Of a stretch of DNA of 64,000 nt, positions 26,978 to 35,656 are shown one piece after another. Source of the DNA: Streptomyces sp. HB132 (GTDB lineage Bacteria > Actinomycetota > Actinomycetes > Streptomycetales > Streptomycetaceae). The DNA lies in NCBI RefSeq assembly GCF_016909575.1, contig NZ_JAFBGA010000006.1:186001-250000 (forward strand), read 5' to 3'. The stretch's first letter is position 1. Every line of letters begins with the position of its first letter. The notes below the pieces were generated by a model, which was not told where the DNA came from, did no database searches, and worked only from the letters and a program-made list of their open reading frames with translations. Made by a program: the position numbers and the translations under genes.

Positions 26978-29113
26978 GTGCAGGACCATGCCTCCTCTGT
27001 CGCCGCCACGGGGTCGGGCACGGAGCTGCTCGACAGCGCCGTCGCGGCCGTGGTGCGAGACACAGGCGCGTCCGTGGCCATGTTGTACCTGCTCTCGCCG
27101 GACGGCACCACGCTGCATCTGGCCGTGCTCGCAGGGGTACCGGGTCAGCTGTCCGCCCCGTGGACCCGGGTGCCGCTGTCGGCTCCGATCCCGGTGGCCG
27201 ACTCCGTCCGTCTGCGGTGCCTGATATGGCTCGGCAGCCAGGAGGAGCTGGCCCGCCGCTATCCACGCCCGGCGCTCGTCCTGCCTTACCAGTTCGCCCT
27301 GGGTGCCGCCCCCGTCCGTACCGGCGCCACCGACCGGGGTGGACTCGTGCTGCTGTGGCCCGGATCGCACCCACCGGTGCTGGCACCCGCCGAGCGTGAG
27401 GCGTTCGTCAGGAGCTGCCACGGCATCGGCACGCTGCTGCAGCAGGCCGAGAGCAGCGGTCACCCGGTCCTGCCCGGGGCCCTGCCGAGGGTCCTGCCGT
27501 CGCCGGAGCCGCCCGCCCCGGACCCGGCCGAGGCCGCGGCCGTCGCGGAGTTCGTCCGGCGACTGCCCGGCGGAAGCTGCTCGCTGGCGATCGACGGGAC
27601 GGTCCTGTTCCTCAACGAAGATGCCGCGGCCCTCCTGGGAGTCCGTGCGGAGGACGTGCTCGGCACCCTGCCCTGGGCATCGCTCCCCTGGCTGAACAAC
27701 CCCGCCGTCGAGGACCACTACCGCGCGGCCGTCATCAGCCGTCAGCGGGCGTCCTTCACCGTGCTGCGGCCACCGGACCAGTGGCTGTCCTTCCACCTGT
27801 TCCCGAACGCCACCGGGATCAGCGTCCGGATCGTGCCGACCACACGGCCAGGCCCCCAGGACCTCGTCGCACCCGCGCTGCCCACCACGACCGGCGTGCC
27901 GAGCAGGGCCACGGCTCTCTACCACCTGATGCATCTGGCGGCGACGCTCACCGAGGCGGTCGGCACCCATGACGTGATCGAGCTGGGTGCCGACCAGCTG
28001 ATGCCCGCCTTCCGGATCCAGACGCTCGTCGTCATGATGTCGTCGGAGGGCCGGCTGCGTGTCGAGGGGAGCCGCGGCAGCCATCCCGCTCTCATGGACC
28101 GCTTCGACGGCGCTTCCCTGGCCTCCGTCACGCCCGCCGCGCACGTTCTCATGACGGGTATCCCGGACTTCTACTCCTCCTTCACCGAACTGGAGCGCGC
28201 CTACCCGGCGGCGGACCTCCGGGACGCCGTGGCCGCCTGCGCCTTCCTCCCGCTGATCGTCTCGGGGCACGCGGTCGGCTCCCTGGTCCTCGCCTACGAC
28301 CGGCCGCACCCCTTCGAGCCCGAGGAGCGCGCCCTGCTCACCTCGATCGCGGGGCTGCTCGCCCAGGCACTGGACCGCGCCCGCCTCTACGACGTCAAGG
28401 ACCGGCTCGCGCACAGCCTGCAAGCTCACCTCCTGCCCCAGACCCTGCCCGCGGTAGCCGGCCTGGACGTGGCCGCACGCTACCTGCCGTCGACCCGGGG
28501 CATGGGCATCGGCGGCGACTTCTACGACCTGATCCGGCTGGACGAAACCACGGCCGCCGCAGCCATAGGCGACGTTCAGGGCCACAACGAGAACGCCGCC
28601 GCGCTCATGGGACAGGTCCGTACCGCCGTGCACGCATCCGCCGGGGCACCGCCCGACGAGGTGCTCGCCCGTACCAACCGGCTGCTCACCGACCTGGATC
28701 CCGGCCTCTTCACCAGCTGCCTCTACGTCCATCTCGACCTGGCCGGGCACACGGCACGCATGGCCACCGCGGGCCACCCCTCGCCGCTGCTGCGGCAGCC
28801 GGACGGGCAGACCGAGGTCCTCGACCTGCCGCCCGGGCTGCTCCTCGGCATCGAACCCGCCTCCCGCTACCCGACGGCCGAGGTCCCGCTGCTCCCGGGT
28901 GCGGCGCTCGCCCTGTTCACGGACGGCCTCGTGGAGGCGCCGGGCGTGGACTTCCACGACGCCGTGACCGAGCTCGCGGCGCACTTCGCCCTGGCCCTGG
29001 ACCAGGACATGGAGTCCGTCGCCGACACACTCGTGCGGTACGCGAAGCACGCCACGCCGGGCACCGACGACATCGCCCTGCTGCTCCTCAACGCCCTGGG
29101 CCCGGAGGGCTGA
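26978..29113 (+). CDS. PP2C/SpoIIE-type phosphatase with GAF and PAS sensor domains
   Basis: A soluble protein of about 711 residues. An N-terminal GAF-like domain (about 10-150: TGASVAMLYLLSPDGTTLHL) is followed by a PAS domain (about 187-275: SLAIDGTVLFLNEDAAALLG), a second GAF domain (about 305-470, ending FEPEERALLTSIAGLLAQAL) and a SpoIIE phosphatase (about 480-711) with GGDFYDLI, GDVQGHNENAA, GHPSPLL, LFTDGLVEA and TDDIALLLL. The Mn-binding Asp residues are present. No anti-sigma HATPase domain is attached. Such proteins dephosphorylate anti-sigma-factor antagonists in response to signals. GTG at 26978 is a best guess: GGGGGA lies about 11 bases upstream; GTG at 26942 is possible. Confidence 0.87.
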   Translation: MQDHASSVAATGSGTELLDSAVAAVVRDTGASVAMLYLLSPDGTTLHLAVLAGVPGQLSAPWTRVPLSAPIPVADSVRLRCLIWLGSQEELARRYPRPALVLPYQFALGAAPVRTGATDRGGLVLLWPGSHPPVLAPAEREAFVRSCHGIGTLLQQAESSGHPVLPGALPRVLPSPEPPAPDPAEAAAVAEFVRRLPGGSCSLAIDGTVLFLNEDAAALLGVRAEDVLGTLPWASLPWLNNPAVEDHYRAAVISRQRASFTVLRPPDQWLSFHLFPNATGISVRIVPTTRPGPQDLVAPALPTTTGVPSRATALYHLMHLAATLTEAVGTHDVIELGADQLMPAFRIQTLVVMMSSEGRLRVEGSRGSHPALMDRFDGASLASVTPAAHVLMTGIPDFYSSFTELERAYPAADLRDAVAACAFLPLIVSGHAVGSLVLAYDRPHPFEPEERALLTSIAGLLAQALDRARLYDVKDRLAHSLQAHLLPQTLPAVAGLDVAARYLPSTRGMGIGGDFYDLIRLDETTAAAAIGDVQGHNENAAALMGQVRTAVHASAGAPPDEVLARTNRLLTDLDPGLFTSCLYVHLDLAGHTARMATAGHPSPLLRQPDGQTEVLDLPPGLLLGIEPASRYPTAEVPLLPGAALALFTDGLVEAPGVDFHDAVTELAAHFALALDQDMESVADTLVRYAKHATPGTDDIALLLLNALGPEG

Positions 29114-29136
29114 CGGAGCTTCGCGCGAGGTGGAGA

Positions 29137-29180
29137 GCCCTGGGGCACCGAGGCGGTGGGGTTCATCGATGCCCCAGGGC
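29137..29180. terminator. Bidirectional terminator between convergent genes
   Basis: GCCCTGGGGCA (29137-29147) pairs perfectly with TGCCCCAGGGC (29170-29180) around a 22-base loop, between the phosphatase stop and the GH5 stop. Confidence 0.7.
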
Positions 29181-29220
29181 GGTCTGCGGGGTGGTGCCTC
29201 CCTCGGCCACGGGGCCGGGC

Positions 29221-30579
29221 TCAGCCCCCGTAGAGGTCTCCGAGACTGATGCCGGTGGTACTGGAGGCGCCACCGAGCCTGACCTCGTGGTCGAGGCTGA
29301 CGAACTTGCCGCCCGACTGCCACAGGGCCGGCTCGAGCAGCGCGTACTTGGCCTCGTCCCAGGTCGCCCAGTCGTAACCCAGCAGGCCGCCCGTGTCCCC
29401 GGAGTTGGGGTTGATGCACCAGAAGGTCTGGTGGATGCCGTTCTCCACGATCAGATCGCGCAGGGCCGTCATCCACTTCTGGTTCGGCCCGTTGTCGAGG
29501 TGTCCGCCCCATTCACCGATGAACAGCGGTGCGGTGCCGTCCTTGTGCAGGTAGAGCCAGTTGGGGTCCCAGACGTCCTGCTCCAGGGTGGTGCGGTTCC
29601 ACTCTCCCTGGAACCAGGGCTGCTGGTAGACGAGAGGTCCGTAGTCGTGCGGGGAGTAGACCAGCTGGTCCTGCTGGGACCCGAGGTCGACCGGGTGGTC
29701 CTTCGCCCCGCGCAGGTTTCCGCCCCACCACATGCCGTGGTAGTCGGTCGCCGCGGTGGAGGACCAGCTCACGCCGTCCTCGGGGTAGACCTCGATGCCT
29801 TCGCACATGACGAGGACATGGGGGTTGATCGCGAGGATGCGCTTGCCGGCCGTCTCGCAGGCGTACTTGAAGTTGTCCGGGTCGGTCGAGCCGTCCCACT
29901 TCGCCCGGGGGCTGTCGGACTGCTTGCCGTGCGGCTCGTTCTTGACGTCCATCGCCACGAGCGTGTCGTCGTCCTTGTAGCGGGCGGTCACCCACTCCCA
30001 GGCGGAGTAGAACTGCTCGGTGGTGATCGCCCCCTTCCACCACACGGGGTACACATGGCCGGAGTTGTCGGCCTCCGCGCTGTGGACGTCCAGCATCACC
30101 TTGACGCCGTACTTCTCGGCGACCCCCAGGAAGGCGTCGAACACCCCGAGGGTCGTCTTGTCCTTGAGCTCGGGATTGGCCCAGGTGTTGACCGCGCTGG
30201 ACGTCGCGGCCCGGCCGTTCTTCCACTCCAGCAGGAGCTGCGTGGAGATCGGGACACGGAGGATGTTGATGCCTCGCTCAGCCGACTGCCGGACGATCGT
30301 GTCGAGATTGGCGGACCAGAGCCCGTGGAACACCCTCTCGGTGGCGTTGAAGCCGAACCAGTTCGCCCCGGTGAGCCAGACCTCGTTGCCCTGCTCGTCG
30401 ACGATCCGGTTGCCCTCGGTGTGCAGCCAGTCCGTCCCGGCGGCGGCCGCAGGCGTGGCCGCCGGAGCGGCCGCCGCAGGCTGTGCGACGACCGGGCCGG
30501 ACAGTGCCGTCAACAGAGCGGTGGCGGTCACGGCGGCGGCAAGCGCCGGACCCAGCGGCTTTCTCGTCCATGACTTCAT
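29221..30579 (-). CDS. Secreted GH5 endoglucanase (cellulase)
   Basis: A 452-residue exported enzyme. The signal peptide (KSWTRKPLG then a hydrophobic core, cleavage near Ala-Ala about 45) leads directly to a GH5 TIM barrel: LTGANWFGFN, LRVPIS, KVMLDVHS, DVKNEPHG with the acid/base Glu215, SPHDYGP and PLFIGEWGG with the nucleophile Glu356. It hydrolyses beta-1,4-glucan. No carbohydrate-binding module is attached, and the gene ends soon after the catalytic domain. A perfect CebR operator lies 40 bp upstream of ATG 30579, so expression is expected with cellobiose or cello-oligosaccharides. Confidence 0.93.
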   Translation of the reverse strand: MKSWTRKPLGPALAAAVTATALLTALSGPVVAQPAAAAPAATPAAAAGTDWLHTEGNRIVDEQGNEVWLTGANWFGFNATERVFHGLWSANLDTIVRQSAERGINILRVPISTQLLLEWKNGRAATSSAVNTWANPELKDKTTLGVFDAFLGVAEKYGVKVMLDVHSAEADNSGHVYPVWWKGAITTEQFYSAWEWVTARYKDDDTLVAMDVKNEPHGKQSDSPRAKWDGSTDPDNFKYACETAGKRILAINPHVLVMCEGIEVYPEDGVSWSSTAATDYHGMWWGGNLRGAKDHPVDLGSQQDQLVYSPHDYGPLVYQQPWFQGEWNRTTLEQDVWDPNWLYLHKDGTAPLFIGEWGGHLDNGPNQKWMTALRDLIVENGIHQTFWCINPNSGDTGGLLGYDWATWDEAKYALLEPALWQSGGKFVSLDHEVRLGGASSTTGISLGDLYGG

Positions 30580-30618
30580 CCGTTGTCGCCTTTCATGGGG
30601 GTGAGGCGGGGCCGGCAA

Positions 30619-30632
30619 TGGGAGCGCTCCCA
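30619..30632. promoter_or_regulatory. CebR operator (perfect 14-bp palindrome)
   Basis: TGGGAGCGCTCCCA matches exactly the published CebR binding site that controls cellulase and cello-oligosaccharide uptake genes in Streptomyces; flanking bases extend the symmetry to 20 bp (30616-30635). It lies between the likely promoter and the GH5 start codon. Confidence 0.93.
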
Positions 30633-30645
30633 TTGCGTTGTTCAC

Positions 30646-30675
30646 ATGAAGCCAGGGCGACCGAAGAGCTGTCAA
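30646..30675 (-). promoter_or_regulatory. Candidate promoter of the GH5 gene
   Basis: On the minus strand a perfect -35 TTGACA (30675-30670) is followed after 18 bases by CTTCAT (30651-30646), a weak -10. The CebR operator begins 14 bases downstream, covering the expected transcription start. Confidence 0.45.
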
Positions 30676-30815
30676 TGGACATGACAAGACTTCACTTCCT
30701 GAAGACGCATACCCGCCCCACTCGTGCGGGATTCCCGTTCCGAGTCGTTTATTTGAGCAATGAAGACGAAATCTTGCGCAGCCCCGTGGACTTCTTTACT
30801 CGGGTGCTCCTAGCC

Positions 30816-30860
30816 TGTGGGTCGTCCGAAGAGCCCTTCGAGCCGCAAGGACGACCCACA
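30816..30860. repeat. 12-bp inverted repeat enclosing the RBS of the glucanase gene
   Basis: TGTGGGTCGTCC (30816-30827) is the exact reverse complement of GGACGACCCACA (30849-30860). A smaller stem, CGAAG (30827-30831)/CTTCG (30836-30840), lies inside. The right arm contains the AGGA ribosome-binding site (30848-30851) and ends one base before the GTG start at 30862. In RNA the arms would hide the initiation site; in DNA the repeat could be an operator. Confidence 0.75.
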
Positions 30861-30861
30861 C

Positions 30862-33219
30862 GTGACCCCACCACTCCCCGGACCACGTCCGTTCAGACGC
30901 TCTCTCTCCGCCTCCCTCTCCCTCGCGCTCGCCGCCGCCGGCACCGCCGCGGCGTTCGTCGTGGCCGGCGCTCCCCCGGCACAGGCCGCCGCGGTCCCCG
31001 CGCCGTCACCGGTCGGGATATCCGGCCGGGGCGCCACCGTGCCGTTCAAGGAACAGGAAGCCGAGTACGCCGCCACCAACGGCACGCTGATCGGCCCCGA
31101 CCGCCTCTACGGTTCCCTGCCCTCCGAGGCCTCGGGCCGGCAGGCCGTCACGCTCGACGCCTCGGGCGAGTACGTCGAGTTCACGCTCACCGCCCCCGCG
31201 AACGCGATGACCTTCCGCTACTCGCTGCCGGACAACGCTGCCGGGACGGGCCGGGACGCCTCCCTGGACCTGCGGGTCGACGGCTCCTCGCTCAAGAGCG
31301 TGCCGGTGACGTCGAAGTACGGCTGGTACTACGGGGGCTACCCCTTCAACAACAATCCGGGCGACACGAACCCGCACCACTTCTACGACGAGACACGGGC
31401 CATGTTCGGGTCCACCCTGGCCGCGGGCACGAAGGTCCGGCTCCAGGTGACCTCCACCGCCGCCTCGCCGTCGTTCACCATCGACCTGGCGGACTTCGAG
31501 CAGGTCGGCGCCCCGGTCGGCAAGCCGTCCGGAGCGCTGGACGTGGTGAGCGACTTCGGCGCGGACCCGACGGGTGCCGCGGACTCGACCGCGAAGATCC
31601 AGGCCGCCGTCGAGGCGGGCCGCACCCAGGGCAAAGAGGTCTACATCCCGCAGGGAACCTTCAAGGTCCAGGACCACATCGTCGTCGACAAGGTGACGCT
31701 GCGGGGCGCGGGCCCCTGGTACAGCGTGCTGACAGGACGGCACCCCACGGACCGGAGCAAGGCGGTCGGGATCTACGGCAGGTACTCCGCGCAGGGCGGC
31801 AGCAGCAACGTCACCCTCAAGGACTTCGCCGTCATCGGCGACATCCGTGAGCGGGAGGACAACGACCAGGTCAACGCCATCGGCGGGGCCATGTCCGACT
31901 CGGTCGTCGACAACATCTGGATGCAGCACACCAAGTGCGGCGCCTGGATGGACGGTCCGATGGACAACTTCACCATCAGGAACAGCAGGATCCTGGACCA
32001 GACGGCCGACGGCGTGAACTTCCACTACGGCGTCACGAACTCCACCGTGACCAACACCTTCGTGCGCAACACAGGCGACGACGGTCTGGCCATGTGGGCG
32101 GAGAACGTCCCGAACGTGAAGAACAAGTTCACGTTCAACACCGTGATCCTGCCGATCCTCGCCAACAACATCGTCACCTACGGCGGCAAGGACATCACGA
32201 TCTCCGACAACGTCATGTCGGACACCGTCACCAACGGTGGCGGGCTGCACATCGCCAACAGGTACCCCGGCGTCAACTCGGGCCGGGGTACGGCTGTCTC
32301 GGGCACTCACACCGCTGCCCGCAACACCCTCATCCGCACCGGCAACAACGACTTCAACTGGCGCTTCGGCGTCGGCGCTATCTGGTTCAGCGGCCTCAAC
32401 GAACCGATCAGCAACGCGACCGTCAACATCACCGACAGCGAGATCCTGGACAGCTCCTACGCCGCGATCCACCTGATCGAGGGCGCGAGCAACGGGCTGC
32501 ACTTCGACAACATCAAGATCGACGGGGCCGGTACGTACGCCCTCCAGATCCAGGCACCGGGCACGGCCTCGTTCAACAAGGTCGTCGCCACGCACATCGC
32601 GCAGTCCAACCCGATCCACAACTGTGTCGGCAGCGGCTTCCAGATCACCCGGGGCACCGGCAACTCGGGCTGGTACGCGGACCCGCCCGCCTGCACGGGT
32701 GTCTGGCCCGACCCGGTGTGGACCAACGGCGGGGTTCCCGGGGGCGGCGGCCCCACCGATCCGACCGATCCCCCGGACCCGACGGACCCGCCGGAGGAGA
32801 CGGGCAACCTCGCGCAGGGCCGCCCCGTCACCGAGACCGGCCACGCCGACGTCTACGGCGCCGCCAACGCGGTGGACGGCAACACCGGCAGTTACTGGGA
32901 GAGCCGCAACAACGCGTTCCCCCAGTCCGTCACCGTGGACCTCGGCGCCGCCAAGGCGGTCAAGCGCCTGGTACTCAAGCTGCCCCCGGCCGCCGCCTGG
33001 GCGACGCGCACCCAGACGATCGGTGTGACGGGCAGTGCCGACAACTCCGCGTACAGCTCCCTGAAGGCACCGACGGGGTACACCTTCGATCCGTCGAGCG
33101 GTAACACCGCGACGGTGACACTCACCGGGACTCCGGTCCGGTACCTGCGGCTGACGTTCACCGCCAACACCGGTTGGCCGGCCGGTCAGTTGTTCGAAGT
33201 GGAGGCCTACACCCACTGA
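30862..33219 (+). CDS. Secreted beta-helix glucanase, GH87-like, with CBM and discoidin domains
   Basis: About 785 residues. An Arg-containing signal peptide ends near AQA. Then comes a CBM35-like domain (about 55-165) beginning at a Glu-rich strand (QEAEYAATNGTLIG) and containing YGWYYGGYPFNNNPGD. A right-handed beta-helix (about 225-600) opens with SDFGADPTGAADSTAKIQAA, YIPQGTFKV and LRGAGPW, with many N-x-x-I/V-x-x-N turns and NTGDDGLAMW. A Thr-Asp-Pro-Pro linker joins a C-terminal F5/8 discoidin domain (about 656-785). The set fits GH87 alpha-1,3-glucanase/mycodextranase enzymes acting on fungal walls; another beta-helix specificity cannot be excluded. Start GTG 30862 is preferred; GTG 30817 is possible. 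A 12-bp inverted repeat covers the start region. Confidence 0.75.
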   Translation: MTPPLPGPRPFRRSLSASLSLALAAAGTAAAFVVAGAPPAQAAAVPAPSPVGISGRGATVPFKEQEAEYAATNGTLIGPDRLYGSLPSEASGRQAVTLDASGEYVEFTLTAPANAMTFRYSLPDNAAGTGRDASLDLRVDGSSLKSVPVTSKYGWYYGGYPFNNNPGDTNPHHFYDETRAMFGSTLAAGTKVRLQVTSTAASPSFTIDLADFEQVGAPVGKPSGALDVVSDFGADPTGAADSTAKIQAAVEAGRTQGKEVYIPQGTFKVQDHIVVDKVTLRGAGPWYSVLTGRHPTDRSKAVGIYGRYSAQGGSSNVTLKDFAVIGDIREREDNDQVNAIGGAMSDSVVDNIWMQHTKCGAWMDGPMDNFTIRNSRILDQTADGVNFHYGVTNSTVTNTFVRNTGDDGLAMWAENVPNVKNKFTFNTVILPILANNIVTYGGKDITISDNVMSDTVTNGGGLHIANRYPGVNSGRGTAVSGTHTAARNTLIRTGNNDFNWRFGVGAIWFSGLNEPISNATVNITDSEILDSSYAAIHLIEGASNGLHFDNIKIDGAGTYALQIQAPGTASFNKVVATHIAQSNPIHNCVGSGFQITRGTGNSGWYADPPACTGVWPDPVWTNGGVPGGGGPTDPTDPPDPTDPPEETGNLAQGRPVTETGHADVYGAANAVDGNTGSYWESRNNAFPQSVTVDLGAAKAVKRLVLKLPPAAAWATRTQTIGVTGSADNSAYSSLKAPTGYTFDPSSGNTATVTLTGTPVRYLRLTFTANTGWPAGQLFEVEAYTH

Positions 33220-33230
33220 CCGCGCACGGG

Positions 33231-33260
33231 GACGGGCCCGGCCTGGCGGCCGGGCCCGTC
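33231..33260. terminator. 13-bp perfect hairpin between convergent genes
   Basis: GACGGGCCCGGCC (33231-33243) pairs with GGCCGGGCCCGTC (33248-33260) around a TGGC loop. It serves the glucanase gene and the liv operon, which converge here. Confidence 0.82.
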
Positions 33261-33275
33261 GCTGTGCGGGGAGGG

Positions 33276-34535
33276 TCAGGACGTGGGCGCGAAACTCTCG
33301 GCCGCCGGGGCCACCTCGGCCGGGCGGACCACCTTGAGGCCGCCGGGGACCTTGGCATCCGGCTTCATGACCACGGTCTGCCGGGTGGAGGGCGCCGACG
33401 GGTCGGTGAAGTCGTGCGAGATCCCGAAGTCGCCGCCGAAGTCCTTGATGGTGAGCAGAGCCTTGTCGACCCCTTCGCGGGTCAGGTCCTTCGACTCGCA
33501 GGCCTTCTTCAGCGCCTCGCCGAAGACGGATGCCGCGTTGTATCCGGCGATGACCCCGTTGTCGAGGCCGTCCTTGGGGTACTTGGCCGCGTAGGCCTTC
33601 GCGAGCTTCGCCGGTCCGTCCGCCGCGTCACCGATGGGCAGGGTGGAGGCACCGATGTAGTAGTCCTTCTGCAGGGCCTTGCCCGCCTGGGTGGCCAGGA
33701 GTTGCGGGGCGTAGGCCGAGTTGTTGCCCACCACGGGGACGTCGAAGCCGGTGGCCGCTGCGACACCGACGAGGGAAGCCGCCTGGCGCGGCCCGGCGCT
33801 GACGATCACGGCCTTCACACCGGCCTGCTTGAGCGCGGAGACCTGGGCGGTCATGTCGTTGTCGGTCGGCTTGATCTTCTGCTCGACGACCGTGAGGCCC
33901 GCCTCCTTCGCCGCGTGCTCGGAGCCGGCCAGGGCGTTCTCGCCGTAGTCGCCCTCGAAGTAGACGTGGCCGATCTTGTCGCCCTTGACGATGCGCTTCT
34001 CGTCGAGCAGGAAGTCGATCAGGTTGATCGTCTCGACGTCGTACGTGGCGCCGATGACGCGGACGTACTTGGATCCGACGAGGTTCGCCGACCATGCCTG
34101 GGGCAGGACGATGTTTTTGTCCTGGCCGTCGATGCGCGATTCCACCGCGGAGACGAACGGGGAGCCGATGAACTGGGTGAAGCCCAGCACGTCCGGTTCG
34201 AGCTCGGTGTAGGCGCCGATCGCCTTCTGCGGGTCGTATCCGTGGTCGCGGACGGTCAGTTCGATCTGCCGCTCGCAGATGCCGCCCGCCTTGTTCGTCT
34301 CCTCGACCCAGAGCTGCTGGGCCTGGGTGACGCTCTTGCCGAGCGAGGCGTACACCCCGGTCATGTCGGTGAGGGCGCCGAGGGTGATCTTCGAGTCGGT
34401 GACGCCCTCCCCGGTCTTCACCCCGCTCTTGTCGGCGGCGCCGTCGTCGGACGACTTGGCCTTCCCGCTGCATCCCGCGAGGGCGAGGGTGAGGGTGAGA
34501 GCCGCCGCAACGGCTCCGACAACACGTGGCTTCAT
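33276..34535 (-). CDS. livK: Branched-chain amino-acid ABC transporter, substrate-binding lipoprotein
   Basis: A 419-residue type I periplasmic-binding protein. The signal peptide ends in a good lipobox (LALAGC, Cys at about 22). The mature part has SKITLGALTDMTGVYASLG, the family hallmark, and a Leu/Ile/Val-binding fold (IGHVYFEGDYGENALAG, KAVIVSAGPRQAASL). It is the last gene of a five-gene operon, overlapping livM by 4 bases (ATGA). Usual function is Leu/Ile/Val uptake, although homologues bind urea, amides or aromatic acids; ligand not proven by sequence. Confidence 0.9.
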   Translation of the reverse strand: MKPRVVGAVAAALTLTLALAGCSGKAKSSDDGAADKSGVKTGEGVTDSKITLGALTDMTGVYASLGKSVTQAQQLWVEETNKAGGICERQIELTVRDHGYDPQKAIGAYTELEPDVLGFTQFIGSPFVSAVESRIDGQDKNIVLPQAWSANLVGSKYVRVIGATYDVETINLIDFLLDEKRIVKGDKIGHVYFEGDYGENALAGSEHAAKEAGLTVVEQKIKPTDNDMTAQVSALKQAGVKAVIVSAGPRQAASLVGVAAATGFDVPVVGNNSAYAPQLLATQAGKALQKDYYIGASTLPIGDAADGPAKLAKAYAAKYPKDGLDNGVIAGYNAASVFGEALKKACESKDLTREGVDKALLTIKDFGGDFGISHDFTDPSAPSTRQTVVMKPDAKVPGGLKVVRPAEVAPAAESFAPTS

Positions 34536-35656
34536 TTCTTCTTCTCCCCTGGAGTCTTCAGACGCGCAATGCCGCCGGGCAGGAACAGGACGACCGCGAC
34601 GACCGCGGCGCCGTACAGATAGCGGGACGCCTCGCCCGGTGCGATGCCGCCCGTACCAGGGGCGGACACCAGGGGGAGGGAGTCGCTGTAGTGGGTGAGC
34701 ACCTGCGGGAGCAGCGACACGAACGCGGCGCCGATGACGGCTCCCGCGACGCTGCCCAGCCCGCCGATGACGATCATGGCGAGGTATTCGAGGGACAGGA
34801 TCATGCCGAAGTACTCGGGCACGGTCCGCTGGAAGACCAGCGCGAGCAGGACGCCCGCGAGGCCCGCGTACATCGAGGACAGGACGAAGACACCGGCTCG
34901 GTACCTGGCCACCGGCACCCCCATGACGCCTGCGGCGATCCGGTGGTCCCGGATGGCGTTGAGCGCCCGGCCGGGTCGGCCCCGGAGCACCCCACGGGCG
35001 AAGAGCCCACTGGCCAGAAGGGCGGCCAGGCCCAGGTACCAGAGCTTCTCGGAGGACTGGAAGGGCACGGCGGCCACGACCACTTCGGCGTCGTCGAAGG
35101 TGAACCCGAAGAGCGAGAGGGGCGGCACGGGGCGGCCGTTGAAACCGCCGGTGAGCGAGCCCGCGTTGAACAGCACGTGCTGGCCGATGAAGATCAGGGC
35201 GAGCGTGGCGATACCGAGGTAGGCGCCGCTCAGCCGCCCGGCGATGGGGCTGAAGAGTCCGCCCGCGGCGCCCGCCAGGAGCACGGCCAGGACGGCCGCG
35301 AGCCAGGTGGGCAGGCCGAGGCCGGTGATGGCGTGCCCGTTCTCCGTGCTGCTCTCGCCCCCGAGGACGCAGTAGCCGTACGCGCCCACCGCGAGGAAGA
35401 AGGCGTGCCCCATGGAGAGCTGGCCGGTGGAGCCGGTGAGCAGGTTGAGCCCGATCGCCCCGATCGCGGCCGCCATCGCGAACAGCCCTGCCTGGAGCCA
35501 GAATCGGTCCAGGTAGAACGGGAGGAGGAGCAGCAGCACCGAGCCGGCGAGCCAGAGGTACGGGGCGGGCCGGCGCAACCGGTCGGTGAACGACGCCCCG
35601 GTGGCGGGGACCCCGGCGGGGGCCGGCGCGACGGCGTCCTTGGTGGCTTCAGACAC
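34532..35656 (-). CDS. livM: Branched-chain amino-acid ABC permease LivM
   Basis: A 374-residue permease with about nine transmembrane segments. AIGAIGLNLLTGSTGQLSMG and GHAFFLAVGAYGY are the LivM hallmark; EYLAMIVIGGLGSVAGAVIGA is the coupling (EAA-like) region contacting the ATPases. It overlaps livH by 8 bases and livK by 4, so synthesis is coupled. Confidence 0.92.
   Translation of the reverse strand: MSEATKDAVAPAPAGVPATGASFTDRLRRPAPYLWLAGSVLLLLLPFYLDRFWLQAGLFAMAAAIGAIGLNLLTGSTGQLSMGHAFFLAVGAYGYCVLGGESSTENGHAITGLGLPTWLAAVLAVLLAGAAGGLFSPIAGRLSGAYLGIATLALIFIGQHVLFNAGSLTGGFNGRPVPPLSLFGFTFDDAEVVVAAVPFQSSEKLWYLGLAALLASGLFARGVLRGRPGRALNAIRDHRIAAGVMGVPVARYRAGVFVLSSMYAGLAGVLLALVFQRTVPEYFGMILSLEYLAMIVIGGLGSVAGAVIGAAFVSLLPQVLTHYSDSLPLVSAPGTGGIAPGEASRYLYGAAVVAVVLFLPGGIARLKTPGEKKK

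Noticed and set aside
26957..29512. 851-codon minus-strand open frame
   Set aside because: Antisense shadow of the SpoIIE-type phosphatase; Arg/Gly/Gln-rich with no recognisable fold.
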